Assembly: GCA_045596485.1 (NCBI GenBank)
Contig: JAZOCL010000089.1
Span: 1-60,443, forward strand
Reading direction: 5' to 3'
Length of the DNA: 60,443 bases
Source: SIG440 sp045596485
GTDB lineage: Bacteria; Bacillota; Clostridia; Monoglobales; Monoglobaceae
The position numbers and the translations under genes were made by a program. Numbering within the stretch: position 1 is the first letter of the stretch; each line of letters starts with the position of its first letter. Shown here piece by piece: positions 39,862-48,988 of the stretch. Under the pieces are notes generated by a model. The model did not search any database and had not been told where the DNA came from. It saw only the letters and a list, made by a program, of their open reading frames with translations.

Positions 39862-41667
39862 ATGAAAATTTTTATTGAAAAGCTAAATATATTTTTCAGG
39901 GAGCACAAGGTGAGCTTTAAAATTTTTGAACTCGCTGTGATGAATGCTTTTCTTATTTATTACTGCCTTGAGCTGGGCAACAAAAATCCCTTTTTAAACG
40001 GCATTTTATATACGGTGATTAACGTTTTGACGGTGTTTGTTGTGATGAGCGGAGCTTTCTTTTTTGTTCAGCGCTGGTGGATTTCGTCATTGATTGTTTC
40101 TGTTCCTGCCCTATGTTTGAGCATTGCAAATTATTATACCCTGCTTTATCGTAACTCGCCCATTTCCACTCAGGATATTCACAATGCAGGAACGGCTCTT
40201 TCGGTTATGGGGAATTATTCCTTCCCACTCAGCTTTTTTGTAATTGCGGTGGTTTTGGTTTTTGCCCTTTCGGTTTATGTAACAATCCGTCTCCGACGCC
40301 TCGAAAAAGAAAGAAAGCTGAGCTTTAGAAGGGTTATCGCAAAAAACCTCTGTCTTGCGGCATTTGGCGGAATCTTTGTTTACGGGGTTTATCTTGCAGA
40401 AAAGCCCATAAAGCCCCGAACAACCTTTGTGTGGTCCTGGGAGGATTCCTATTATAAATACGGCTACATTGCAAGCTCAGTTGAGGTGCTTCAAAATTCT
40501 CTCAATATGGTGAATATGCCAAAGGATTACAGCGAGGAAACTCTTGACGCACGGGTAAGCGAAAAAATTGGTGAAGATACCTTTCAGAATACCCCTGATG
40601 TAATTTTTATTCTCAACGAGACCTTTTATGATTTGAGAGACCTTATTGACCTTCAGGGTGAAGAGACGGCTATGCCCTTTATTGACAGCCTTCCCGACAG
40701 CCAAAAAGGAAGGGCAGTTGTGGCAGGCACAGGGGGCGGAACCAACAAGAGCGAATACGAATTTTTGACAAGTAACTCCATTCAGCTTATGCCGGGAATA
40801 ACTCCCTTCAACTATCTGGAATTTGAAAATTCAAACAGCATTGTAAGCCATCTGGAGTCTCAGGGTTACGCAACCTGGGGTGCACATCCTGCAGACTCTC
40901 TCAATTATTCAAGAGGGATTGTTTATCCAAAGCTTGGCTTTGACAGTGTGCTTTTCAGCAAGGAATTTGGTGAAATTGAAAAATACGGTCAAAGAAGCTA
41001 TGCTACAGACAGGTTCTGCTATAAAAAAATGCTTGAGGATTATGAAAAAATGGGTGACAATCCCAGATTTATGTATCTCTTAACCATTCAGAATCACGGC
41101 AACTGGGACTTGAATCCCGAAGGGGAGGATATAATAAAAATATCAAAGAATTTCGGGAACTATACAGACGATATTTCGGAGTTTCAGTCCTGCATAAGTC
41201 TTTCGGATAAGGCTTTTCGTGAGCTTACAGAATACTTTGAAAATTCCGACAGAGATGTTATAATCTGTATGGTGGGTGACCATGCACCGTCCTTTGCAAC
41301 CGAACTTCTTGACGAGATTGATATGGAAGAAACCTTTGCTCTGCGTTCAACGCCTTATGTTATATGGGCGAACTTTGATATGAAGGCAGACTTCCCAAAG
41401 ACGGTTTCAATGCCGTTTCTTGCTCCAATGACCATAGAGGCGGCAGGAATAGCTCAGTCGCCTTTTTACAGATATATGAATGCTTTAAAAAAGGATACCC
41501 CTGTTGTTACGGCGTTTAACCTTTATAAAAACAGCGAAGGCAAAATTTTCAGCTATGAAGCCGAAACCGATTACGAGGCTGACATTGAAACATATTTTGA
41601 TATGGTTTATAACAATGCGAGCCCTGACGCAAACAGAATCCAAAAACTTTTTGAGGTGGAAAAATGA
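39862..41667 (+). CDS. LTA synthase-family membrane sulfatase (phosphoglycerol transferase-like)
   Basis: A 601-residue enzyme with five membrane helices (about residues 20-180) and an extracellular alkaline-phosphatase-fold domain. Key motifs: FILNETFYDLRDL (metal Glu), the nucleophile region TGGGTNKSEYEFLTSNSI (about 292), HPADSLNYSRG, YLLTIQNHGNW and the metal pair in VGDHAPSFATELL (about 470). Family members polymerise or transfer glycerophosphate for lipoteichoic acid or related envelope polymers; the exact acceptor is unknown. It overlaps the following dipeptidase gene by four bases. Confidence 0.9.
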   Translation: MKIFIEKLNIFFREHKVSFKIFELAVMNAFLIYYCLELGNKNPFLNGILYTVINVLTVFVVMSGAFFFVQRWWISSLIVSVPALCLSIANYYTLLYRNSPISTQDIHNAGTALSVMGNYSFPLSFFVIAVVLVFALSVYVTIRLRRLEKERKLSFRRVIAKNLCLAAFGGIFVYGVYLAEKPIKPRTTFVWSWEDSYYKYGYIASSVEVLQNSLNMVNMPKDYSEETLDARVSEKIGEDTFQNTPDVIFILNETFYDLRDLIDLQGEETAMPFIDSLPDSQKGRAVVAGTGGGTNKSEYEFLTSNSIQLMPGITPFNYLEFENSNSIVSHLESQGYATWGAHPADSLNYSRGIVYPKLGFDSVLFSKEFGEIEKYGQRSYATDRFCYKKMLEDYEKMGDNPRFMYLLTIQNHGNWDLNPEGEDIIKISKNFGNYTDDISEFQSCISLSDKAFRELTEYFENSDRDVIICMVGDHAPSFATELLDEIDMEETFALRSTPYVIWANFDMKADFPKTVSMPFLAPMTIEAAGIAQSPFYRYMNALKKDTPVVTAFNLYKNSEGKIFSYEAETDYEADIETYFDMVYNNASPDANRIQKLFEVEK

Positions 41668-43097
41668 TAAATTTAAGCTATGACGAAAAAATAAAAGAAT
41701 GGATTGAGAAAAACCGTGACACCATAATCCGTGACTGGATTAATATTTCAAAAATTCCTGCCATAAAGGGGGAGGCACAGGAGAACGCACCCTTTGGAAG
41801 GGAGTGCGCCGAGGCACTGGAGGCCTGTGCAATGCTTTTTGCCAATCACGGTTTCGATGCTGAAGTTTATACAGAATCGGGCTATGCACTGGTGAATATG
41901 GGAGAGGGCGATAAGACAATCGGACTTTTCGGGCACAGCGATGTTGTTCCCGTCGGTGATGATTGGATTTATACAAAGCCCTTTGAGCCTGTGGTGATTG
42001 ACGGAACCCTTATTGGCAGAGGGGTTGAGGATAACAAGTCGGGAATTATGGCATCCCTTTGTGCTATGGAGATTATCCGCGACCTGAAAATTCCCGTGAA
42101 AAGCCATATTCAGGCGTTTATTGGCTCTGAGGAAGAAACGGGAATGACCGATATAGAGAATTTTGCCAAGGAACAGCCTATGCCTGCGGCTTCGCTTATC
42201 CTTGATGCGGACTTTCCTTGCAGCATAGGTGAAAAAAGCATATGTCATTTTTGGGCAAGCTGCAAAAGTTCGGCAGAGAATATACTGGATTTCAGGGGCG
42301 GCGAAGCCTTCAATGTGGTTCTGGACAAGGCAACCGTTTTGCTGAAGGGCTCGGCAGAGCTTTCGGCAGAGCTTGAAGAAAGGATAAAGGACAGAGCGGA
42401 ATTCACTCTTTGCGAAAAGGACGGAAATCTGGAGCTCGCCGCAAAGGGACTTGCAAAGCACGCTTGCGAGCCCGAGGGCTCGGTTAACGGGGCAAAGCTG
42501 ATTGCAGAGCTTCTTTGTGACCTTTCGGCACTCAGCGACGCTGACAGAGAAATTATGGCGCAGATTTCTAAGATTCTTGGCTGTCATTACGGCACAACTA
42601 TGGGCGTTGCTCACGATGACATTAGATTTGGCAGGCTCACATTTGTTAACGGTATGGTGAAAATGAAGGACGGAAGGGTTGCTCTCAGCTTTGACACACG
42701 TTACGGCTCAACTCTGGAGCCTGAAGTCCTTGAAGCAAAAATAGAGAAAAATTTTGAAAATATGGGTTGGAATGTAAAAATTGAGAGCAATATGAAGGGC
42801 TTTTCAATTGCTGATGACAGTCCCATTCCTGACCGCCTTGTTGAGATTTATAATAAGGTGACAGGCTTTGAGCTTAAGGCGCTTCGTCTCGGCGGCGGCA
42901 CATATGCACGAAAAATCGAAAATGCTTTTTCGGTGGGAACAAAAACCTCCAGAGCCGACAGAACAAAACCCTTTATGGAGATGCCTGCAGGACATGGCGG
43001 TGTTCATCAGAGTGATGAGATGATAGACATAGAAGCCTTTTTTGATGCGGTGCGAATTATCACCCACTATGTTATAAATATTGATGAGTGTCTGTAA
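41664..43097 (+). CDS. PepV-like (Sapep family) metal dipeptidase
   Basis: A 477-residue M20 peptidase of the PepV/Sapep type: metal ligands in LFGHSDVVPVGDDWIYTKPF, GRGVEDNKSGIMASL, the catalytic GSEEETGMTD, LILDADFP and the C-terminal GHGGVHQSDEMIDIEAF, with the RLGGGTYAR motif. It removes N-terminal residues from dipeptides in the cytoplasm. Coupled to the LTA-type gene by a four-base overlap and followed by a terminator. Confidence 0.93.
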   Translation: MINLSYDEKIKEWIEKNRDTIIRDWINISKIPAIKGEAQENAPFGRECAEALEACAMLFANHGFDAEVYTESGYALVNMGEGDKTIGLFGHSDVVPVGDDWIYTKPFEPVVIDGTLIGRGVEDNKSGIMASLCAMEIIRDLKIPVKSHIQAFIGSEEETGMTDIENFAKEQPMPAASLILDADFPCSIGEKSICHFWASCKSSAENILDFRGGEAFNVVLDKATVLLKGSAELSAELEERIKDRAEFTLCEKDGNLELAAKGLAKHACEPEGSVNGAKLIAELLCDLSALSDADREIMAQISKILGCHYGTTMGVAHDDIRFGRLTFVNGMVKMKDGRVALSFDTRYGSTLEPEVLEAKIEKNFENMGWNVKIESNMKGFSIADDSPIPDRLVEIYNKVTGFELKALRLGGGTYARKIENAFSVGTKTSRADRTKPFMEMPAGHGGVHQSDEMIDIEAFFDAVRIITHYVINIDECL

Positions 43098-43111
43098 AGA
43101 ACTATTAAATG

Positions 43112-43149
43112 AGCCTGAAACGCTTTGGTGTTTCAGGCTTGTTTTTTAT
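43112..43149 (+). terminator. terminator after the dipeptidase gene
   Basis: AGCCTGAAAC (43112-43121) pairs with GTTTCAGGCT (43130-43139), followed by GTTTTTT. Confidence 0.92.
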
Positions 43150-43152
43150 CTT

Positions 43153-43260
43153 TTAGGAAATTATAACAGAATGTTATATTTCCTAAATTACAAATAAAGT
43201 GTACCTTAATCCCCTCAAGAGTGAGGGGCAGGGGGGTTGATGTGTTTAATCAAACACTTT
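43153..43260. repeat. cluster of three small hairpins between convergent genes
   Basis: TTAGGAAAT-TATAACA / TGTTATA-TTTCCTAA (about 43153-43187), CCCCTC/GAGGGG (43211-43228) and GTGTTT/AAACAC (43242-43257) lie in a row; the last is followed by six T residues. No gene is seen here. Confidence 0.6.
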
Positions 43261-43261
43261 T

Positions 43262-45187
43262 TTATTCCAGCTCGCCCCATTCGGCATAATATTCTTCAAG
43301 GCTTTGGCGCAGAGAGTCTGCCTCGGCGCATTTTTCGTTCATAAGCTTGTAGTCCGAAAAAACCTCTTGCCTTGTCATCTCCTCTTCAAGCTCAGAAAGT
43401 CTTGTTTCAGCATTTTCAATAAGGGCTTCAAGCTCACGGATACGGTTTTTGCGCTGTGCTTCAAGCCTGCGCTGCTCCTTCGAACGGTAGCCGCCTGTGC
43501 TTTGATTTTTTATGCTTTCAGCAGCCCTTTCGGCAGCAAGCTGTGCCTGACGCTCGGCCTCCATTGCGGCTTCGCGCTCCTGAACCTGACAGTAATAATC
43601 GTAATTTCCCTGATAAACCCTGAGCCCGTTTTCGCTGATTTCAACAATTTTTTGAGGAACCTTGTTGAGAAGATAACGGTCGTGAGAAACAAAAATAAGT
43701 GTTCCACCGTATTTTGACAAAGCTTCTTCCAGAACCTCTTTTGAAGCTAAATCAAGGTGGTTTGTGGGCTCATCTAGAATTATCACATTGGATTTTTCAA
43801 GCATAATTATGCAGAAAGCAAGCTTTGCTCTTTCGCCGCCGCTAATAATTTTTACAGGCTTATATACATCGTCCTTGGTGAGCAGAACATTTCCAAGCAC
43901 ACGTCTGATTTCGGCTTCGGGAATGTCAGGAAATCGGTCCCACAGCTCGTCAAGTGCAATTTTATCCTGACCGAGATTTAGATTTTCCTGTTCGTAGTAG
44001 CTCAGGCTCACGTTTTTGCCCCATTCTATGGCGCCGTTGTAGTGTGGAATAATTCCCTGAATGATTTTGAGAAAGGAGGACTTTCCGATTCCGTTGGCAC
44101 CAATAATGGCAATTTTTTCTTTCTTCTTAACTTCAAGATTTATGTTGCGGCACAGAACCTTTTGCTCATCTCCCACAACCACATCAAGCCCTGAAACCGA
44201 GAGAACGTCCTTGTAGGGCTCCTTGGTGTGTTCAAAGCGGAGCTTCATTGCTTTCAGGTCGCCGTCGGGTTTCTCAAGAATTTCCATATTTTCAAGGACT
44301 TTGAGCCTTGATTTTGCGCTGGCAGAGGTAGAGGCTCGGGCAATGTTTTTGTCAACATAGGTCTGTAGCTGTGCAATCTGTATTTGCTGCATTTCGTATT
44401 CTTTTTCTTCTCTGGCTTTGCGTTCAGCCTTTTGAACAAGATACTTTGAATAGTTTCCCGCATAGGAGAAAACCTTTCCACGTTCAACCTCATAAATGTG
44501 CGACACAATTTTGTCGAGAAAATAACGGTCGTGTGAAACCGTAAGAATTGCTCCGTTGTAGTTTACCAGATATTCTTCAAGCCACCGAAGCGTTTTGAAG
44601 TCAAGGTGATTTGTGGGCTCGTCAAGAATGAGCAGCTCGGGTTCCTCCAGAAGAAGTCTTGCAATGGCAAGACGGGTTTTTTCGCCGCCCGAAAGAGTTG
44701 AAATTACGGTGTCCATATCACGGTCGCCAAAGCCCATACCCTGAAGAATGGTTTTGATTTTCACGTCGATATTGTAGCCGTCACGGCTGTCAAAATAGTT
44801 CTGGGCACGGGTGTATTCGGAAGAAATGCGACGGTATTCGTCGGAGGTGCTGTCTGAGATTTCAGCCATTTGGAGCTCAAGACGGCGCATAGTGTCTTCT
44901 GCCTCAAAAACGTCATCAAAGACCTTGCGCATTTCGACCATAATTGAGCTGTCACGTTCAAGACCGTTGTTTTGTTCAAGATAGCCGATTTTCAGCCCCG
45001 GTTTTTTAACAACCTCGCCTTCGTCATAGCTCAGAGTGCCCATAATAATTTTAAGAAGTGTTGACTTTCCTGCACCGTTAACGCCGATAAGGCCGTAACG
45101 GCATTTTTCGTTTACGGTCAGCTTTACGTTTTTCAAGATTTCTTCCTGTCCAAAGCTTTTGCTAAGGCTGTCAAGGGTTATAAGCAT
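43262..45187 (-). CDS. ABC-F family ATPase (Uup/YdiF-like)
   Basis: A 641-residue soluble protein with two ABC cassettes: Walker A GVNGAGKSTLL and signature LSGGEKTRLAIARLLLEEPELLILDEPTNHLD in the first, GANGIGKSSFL and ISGGERAKLAFCIIMLEKSNVIILDEPTNHLD in the second. A linker of charged helices joins them, and a C-terminal coiled coil (about residues 540-641) follows. ABC-F proteins act on the ribosome. No membrane segments are present. Distance to the next gene on the same strand is four bases. Confidence 0.95.
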   Translation of the reverse strand: MLITLDSLSKSFGQEEILKNVKLTVNEKCRYGLIGVNGAGKSTLLKIIMGTLSYDEGEVVKKPGLKIGYLEQNNGLERDSSIMVEMRKVFDDVFEAEDTMRRLELQMAEISDSTSDEYRRISSEYTRAQNYFDSRDGYNIDVKIKTILQGMGFGDRDMDTVISTLSGGEKTRLAIARLLLEEPELLILDEPTNHLDFKTLRWLEEYLVNYNGAILTVSHDRYFLDKIVSHIYEVERGKVFSYAGNYSKYLVQKAERKAREEKEYEMQQIQIAQLQTYVDKNIARASTSASAKSRLKVLENMEILEKPDGDLKAMKLRFEHTKEPYKDVLSVSGLDVVVGDEQKVLCRNINLEVKKKEKIAIIGANGIGKSSFLKIIQGIIPHYNGAIEWGKNVSLSYYEQENLNLGQDKIALDELWDRFPDIPEAEIRRVLGNVLLTKDDVYKPVKIISGGERAKLAFCIIMLEKSNVIILDEPTNHLDLASKEVLEEALSKYGGTLIFVSHDRYLLNKVPQKIVEISENGLRVYQGNYDYYCQVQEREAAMEAERQAQLAAERAAESIKNQSTGGYRSKEQRRLEAQRKNRIRELEALIENAETRLSELEEEMTRQEVFSDYKLMNEKCAEADSLRQSLEEYYAEWGELE

Positions 45188-45190
45188 TTG

Positions 45191-45580
45191 TCAGTCCTCG
45201 ATTTTTTCAATTGTTATTTCAATGTTTTTTGTGAAGAACAGTCGAAGTGCGCATATCCCGAGAACAAGACCGAGGATTGCTCCCAAAAAGGCTGCCCAGT
45301 CGCCCCCCAGAATTCCGCCAATAACGCCGCCCAGAATAAGAAGGGCGGTGAGGCTCAGATACCCTGTGGCAGAGTGACCCAGAACCTTTTTGTCGTCGGA
45401 GATAAGTCGCACCTTGTCACCCACCCTGAGCCCCTGCGTGTTTTTGAGGGTAACCCTCATTTCACGACTGTTGGAGCAAAGTCCGCAAGCGGCGCAGCTT
45501 TCACCGCAGGCAGAGTCACGGGTAACAGACACTTCAATATATTCACCTTTGGTTTTGATTACTGTACCTGATTTTTCCAT
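45191..45580 (-). CDS. RseC/SoxR-reducing-system family membrane protein
   Basis: A 129-residue RseC-like protein: an N-terminal beta domain with the cysteine cluster CGESCAACGLC (about residues 22-33), then two membrane helices (GYLSLTALLILGGVIGGILGG and AAFLGAILGLVLGICALRLFF). In this family the cysteines may carry an Fe-S cluster linked to Rnf-type redox complexes. It lies between the ABC-F and recN genes; no rnf genes are in the window. Confidence 0.88.
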   Translation of the reverse strand: MEKSGTVIKTKGEYIEVSVTRDSACGESCAACGLCSNSREMRVTLKNTQGLRVGDKVRLISDDKKVLGHSATGYLSLTALLILGGVIGGILGGDWAAFLGAILGLVLGICALRLFFTKNIEITIEKIED

Positions 45581-45586
45581 AATAAT

Positions 45587-47281
45587 TTAAAATTCCTTTT
45601 TCGATTTGGCAAGCTCCAGCATCTCAAGAGCACTTTGGCGGGTCAGGTCTGTGACAGTCACACCGCCGATAATTCTTGCAAGCTCCTCAACACGTCCGTC
45701 TTTTTCGAGAAGGGTCACGGAGGTGGCGGTGCTTTGGTCTGTTGAGGTCTTTTTTATCAGGTAGTGGTTGTCTGCCATACCTGCAATCTGCGCCAGATGA
45801 GTGATTGAAAAGACCTGCTTTGTTTTTGCAAGACGGCTCAGCTTTTCGGCAATCTTTTGGGCTGCCCGACCGCTGACGCCTGTGTCTATTTCGTCAAAAA
45901 TCATTGTGTCGATGTCTTCAGAGTTTGAAAGCACAGATTTTATTGCAAGCATAATTCGTGAAAGCTCACCGCCTGAAGCAATTTTTGACATAGGCTTGAG
46001 CGCCTCTCCCGGATTGGTGGAAAGAAGAAATTCCACTCTGTCTTTGCCTGTTTCGGTGAACAAAATTTCACCGTCCTCAAAACGGTCAGAAAGCTCAATT
46101 GAAAATCTTACCTTCGGCATATCAAGGTCAGAGAGCTCTGTCGCAATTTTTTGTTCAAGGTCATTTGCGGAATCAGCTCGTTTTTGGGTGAGCTTTTCGG
46201 CAAGGCTCGTCAGAACATTTTGAGCTTCTTCAAGCTCTGCACGGAGAAGGCTCAGGGTTTCGTCGCTTTGTTCAATTCCCGATGCCTCTGCTTGGGCAGA
46301 TTTTGCATATTCAAGGATTTTCTCAATGGAATTTCCGTATTTGCGTTTCAAGTTTCCTATCAGGTCAAGGCGCTCTTCAATTTGGTCAAGCTCCGCCATA
46401 CTGAATTCGGTGGAGTTGAGACAGGCGCTTATGTCAGATGCAATATCCTCGGTTTCGGCAATGATGCCGCCAAGACGTTCATAGCTTTCGTTGAGCTTGG
46501 GAAGATAACGGCTGATGTCGGAGAGGGCGCGCTCTGCCTGACGCAGAAGGTCATACGCCGAAAATTCCTCGCCGCCGTAAAGTGCGCCGTATGCCGTGCC
46601 TGCGCCCGACACAATGCTTTCCATATTGCAAAGATAGTCACGTCTTGCTTCAAGCTCTTCGTCCTCGCCGGGCTTCAGCTTTGCACCGTTTATTTCTTCG
46701 AGCTGAAAGTTCAGAAGCTCAAGCCGCCGTTCTCTTTCATCAAGAGAGGCGGAGAGAGTTCTGATTTTTTTGGTTATTTCACGCATCTTCTTGTAGGATG
46801 CCGTATATTCGGTCAAGGTATCCTCACAATTTCCGAAGCCGTCAAGAAATTCAAGGTGGCTGTGAGGGTCAAGAAGCATTCGGTTGTCGTTTTGTCCGTG
46901 AATATCAATAAGCATTGATGTGACATCACGCACCAACGAAAGGGGCATTGTTACGCCGTTTATGCGGCAGGTGGACTTTCCTTCATCGGTGAGCTGACGG
47001 CTTATTGCAACAATTCCGTCTTCGGCTTCGATTCCAAGGTCTGAAAGCTGCTCAAGAACCTTTTTGTCTGTTACCTCAAAGCAGGCGTTGACAGTTGCTT
47101 TGTCGCAGCCTGTGCGAATCAGGTCGTGGCTCACACGCTTGCCCAGAGCCATATTTATTGAGTCAATGAGAATGGATTTTCCTGCGCCTGTTTCGCCTGT
47201 GAGAACATTGAAGCCCTCAGAAAACTCAATATGAACCTCGTCGATTACGGCAATGTTTTTGATATGTAATTCCTTGAGCAA
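45587..47281 (-). CDS. recN: DNA repair protein RecN
   Basis: A 564-residue SMC-like ATPase for double-strand-break repair: N-terminal MLKELHIKNIAVIDEVHIEFSEGFNVLTGETGAGKSILIDSI, a central coiled coil (about residues 160-380), the signature IASGGELSRIMLAIKSVL (about 425) and Walker B MIFDEIDTGVSGRAAQKI. Full length. Part of the recN-nadK-tlyA-dxs run typical of Firmicutes; argR, which often sits beside recN, is absent here. Confidence 0.97.
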   Translation of the reverse strand: MLKELHIKNIAVIDEVHIEFSEGFNVLTGETGAGKSILIDSINMALGKRVSHDLIRTGCDKATVNACFEVTDKKVLEQLSDLGIEAEDGIVAISRQLTDEGKSTCRINGVTMPLSLVRDVTSMLIDIHGQNDNRMLLDPHSHLEFLDGFGNCEDTLTEYTASYKKMREITKKIRTLSASLDERERRLELLNFQLEEINGAKLKPGEDEELEARRDYLCNMESIVSGAGTAYGALYGGEEFSAYDLLRQAERALSDISRYLPKLNESYERLGGIIAETEDIASDISACLNSTEFSMAELDQIEERLDLIGNLKRKYGNSIEKILEYAKSAQAEASGIEQSDETLSLLRAELEEAQNVLTSLAEKLTQKRADSANDLEQKIATELSDLDMPKVRFSIELSDRFEDGEILFTETGKDRVEFLLSTNPGEALKPMSKIASGGELSRIMLAIKSVLSNSEDIDTMIFDEIDTGVSGRAAQKIAEKLSRLAKTKQVFSITHLAQIAGMADNHYLIKKTSTDQSTATSVTLLEKDGRVEELARIIGGVTVTDLTRQSALEMLELAKSKKEF

Positions 47282-47298
47282 GTCCTCACATCCTTTCT

Positions 47299-48147
47299 TT
47301 AGTCAGAGAGCTTTTCACGGATAACGTCAAAGTATCCTCTGGAGTTTACGTTTATCATTGGAACACGTTTTTGGCTGCGAACAATTTCGACATATTCGTC
47401 AGCTCCCGGGTGCTTAACCGAAATTCCGTCAAGCTTCAGGTCAATCTCGCTGCAGTATGACGCATCAAAGCGTACGGCAATGCAGGCTTCGGGGGGAATG
47501 ACCATACATCGTGATTTCATTGTGTGCGGACAGACGGGAGTCATAATCATACAATCAAGATCCTTGTGGACTATGGGCCCACCGCAGGAGAGGGAATATG
47601 CTGTTGAACCTGTTGAGGTGGCGATAATAATTCCGTCAGCAAGATATTTGCCTGCAACGGTTCCGTCAACCTCTGCCGTGAGGGAAATCATTTTTGATGA
47701 GTCGCCGCGGATTATTATGTCATTGAGGGCGGTGTAGGTTTTTGTGGGTTTTCCGCCTGAAATGATTCTTGCTTCAAGCATCATACGGTGTTCAACCGAA
47801 AAATCGCCTTCCAGAATTTTTGTAAGATTTGAAAGGTCATCACGCTCTGCCTGAGTAAGAAAGCCTAAGTGCCCTAAGTTTATGCCTGCAACAGGAACGC
47901 CGAAGTCTGCTGCCTGATTAACGATTTTTAATATGGTTCCGTCGCCGCCCAGCGCCAGAACTGCATCACAGCATTCAAAAATACCGTCACCCTGCGCATA
48001 CAAAAGGTCGGGAAGGTCTATCTCGTTTTTGAGTGATACGTCAAGATAAATTGTTTTGTTATATTTTTTCAGAAGAGAAATAACCTCTTTCGTTGCCGAG
48101 AGGCTGGTGTCACGGTCTCTGTTGACAAAAAGTGCAATGTTTTGCAT
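47299..48147 (-). CDS. nadK: NAD kinase
   Basis: A 282-residue kinase making NADP from NAD. It contains VLALGGDGTILKIV, INLGHLGFLTQAE, LNDIIIRGDSSKM and the GTSTGSTAYSLSCGGPIV-type loop (here ATSTGSTAYSLSCGGPIV). Normal length; 17 bases upstream of recN on the same strand. Confidence 0.97.
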   Translation of the reverse strand: MQNIALFVNRDRDTSLSATKEVISLLKKYNKTIYLDVSLKNEIDLPDLLYAQGDGIFECCDAVLALGGDGTILKIVNQAADFGVPVAGINLGHLGFLTQAERDDLSNLTKILEGDFSVEHRMMLEARIISGGKPTKTYTALNDIIIRGDSSKMISLTAEVDGTVAGKYLADGIIIATSTGSTAYSLSCGGPIVHKDLDCMIMTPVCPHTMKSRCMVIPPEACIAVRFDASYCSEIDLKLDGISVKHPGADEYVEIVRSQKRVPMINVNSRGYFDVIREKLSD

Positions 48148-48181
48148 AAAAATCCCCCCTTTATATTGTGTGGATTACATT

Positions 48182-48988
48182 TTATTTGGTGTTTAATTCG
48201 TGTGATTTCTCCACAAGTGCAGGAATGTCAAATTCCTCGGATTCGGAGCCGTCCTTTTTGATGTACATAAGATATTCAATGTTGCCCTCGGGACCCTTTA
48301 TGGGCGAGAAATCAAGACCTTTTACAGAAAAGCCGATTTCTTTGGTAAAGGCAAGAACTGTTTCGATAACCTCGATATGTGTGGTTTTTTCTCTTACAAC
48401 GCCTTTTTTGCCCACCTTTTCGCGGCCTGCTTCGAACTGAGGCTTTATGAGACAAACTCCTGTTCCACCCTCGCTCAAAAGGTCATATGCTACGGGCAAA
48501 ACAGGCTTTAGTGAAATGAACGAGACATCAACCGAGAAAAAATCCAGGGGCTCGGTGATGAGCTCCTTGTCGATGTAGCGGATGTTGGTGCGTTCCATAT
48601 TCACAACTCTTTCGTCCTGACGGAGCTTCCAGGCAAGCTGACCGTAGCCCACATCAACGGAATAAACCTTCACAGCACCGTTTTGGAGCATACAGTCGGT
48701 AAAACCTCCTGTGGATGCACCAATATCCATACATACCTTGCCGTCGGGTGTTATGGGAAAGACCTTCATTGCCTTTTCCAGCTTCAGCCCTCCGCGGCTG
48801 ACGTAGGAGGGACCCTTGCTGCGGATCTCGATATTTTCTGTACCTTTTACGGTTTCGCCTGCTTTCATTGCCTTTTGGTTGTCGATGTAAACATCCCCTG
48901 CCATAATCATTGCCTGGGCAGCACTTCGGCTGGAAGCCATATTCTGTTCAACCATAAAAACGTCAAGTCTGATTTTAGCCAAGGTCAT
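48182..48988 (-). CDS. tlyA: TlyA-family rRNA 2'-O-methyltransferase/hemolysin-like
   Basis: A protein of about 268 residues with an N-terminal S4 RNA-binding domain (RLDVFMVEQNMASSRSAAQAMIMAGDVYIDNQ) and an FtsJ-like methyltransferase (VCMDIGASTGGFTDCMLQNGA at about 85, VYSVDVGYGQLAWKLR, FSVDVSFISLKPVL, LIKPQFEAGREKVGKKGVV). TlyA homologues methylate rRNA ribose. The start overlaps the end of dxs. ATG 48988 is used here, but TTG 48982 with AAGGTGATG before it is also possible. A fixed neighbour of dxs, recN and OLE in Firmicutes. Confidence 0.94.
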   Translation of the reverse strand: MTLAKIRLDVFMVEQNMASSRSAAQAMIMAGDVYIDNQKAMKAGETVKGTENIEIRSKGPSYVSRGGLKLEKAMKVFPITPDGKVCMDIGASTGGFTDCMLQNGAVKVYSVDVGYGQLAWKLRQDERVVNMERTNIRYIDKELITEPLDFFSVDVSFISLKPVLPVAYDLLSEGGTGVCLIKPQFEAGREKVGKKGVVREKTTHIEVIETVLAFTKEIGFSVKGLDFSPIKGPEGNIEYLMYIKKDGSESEEFDIPALVEKSHELNTK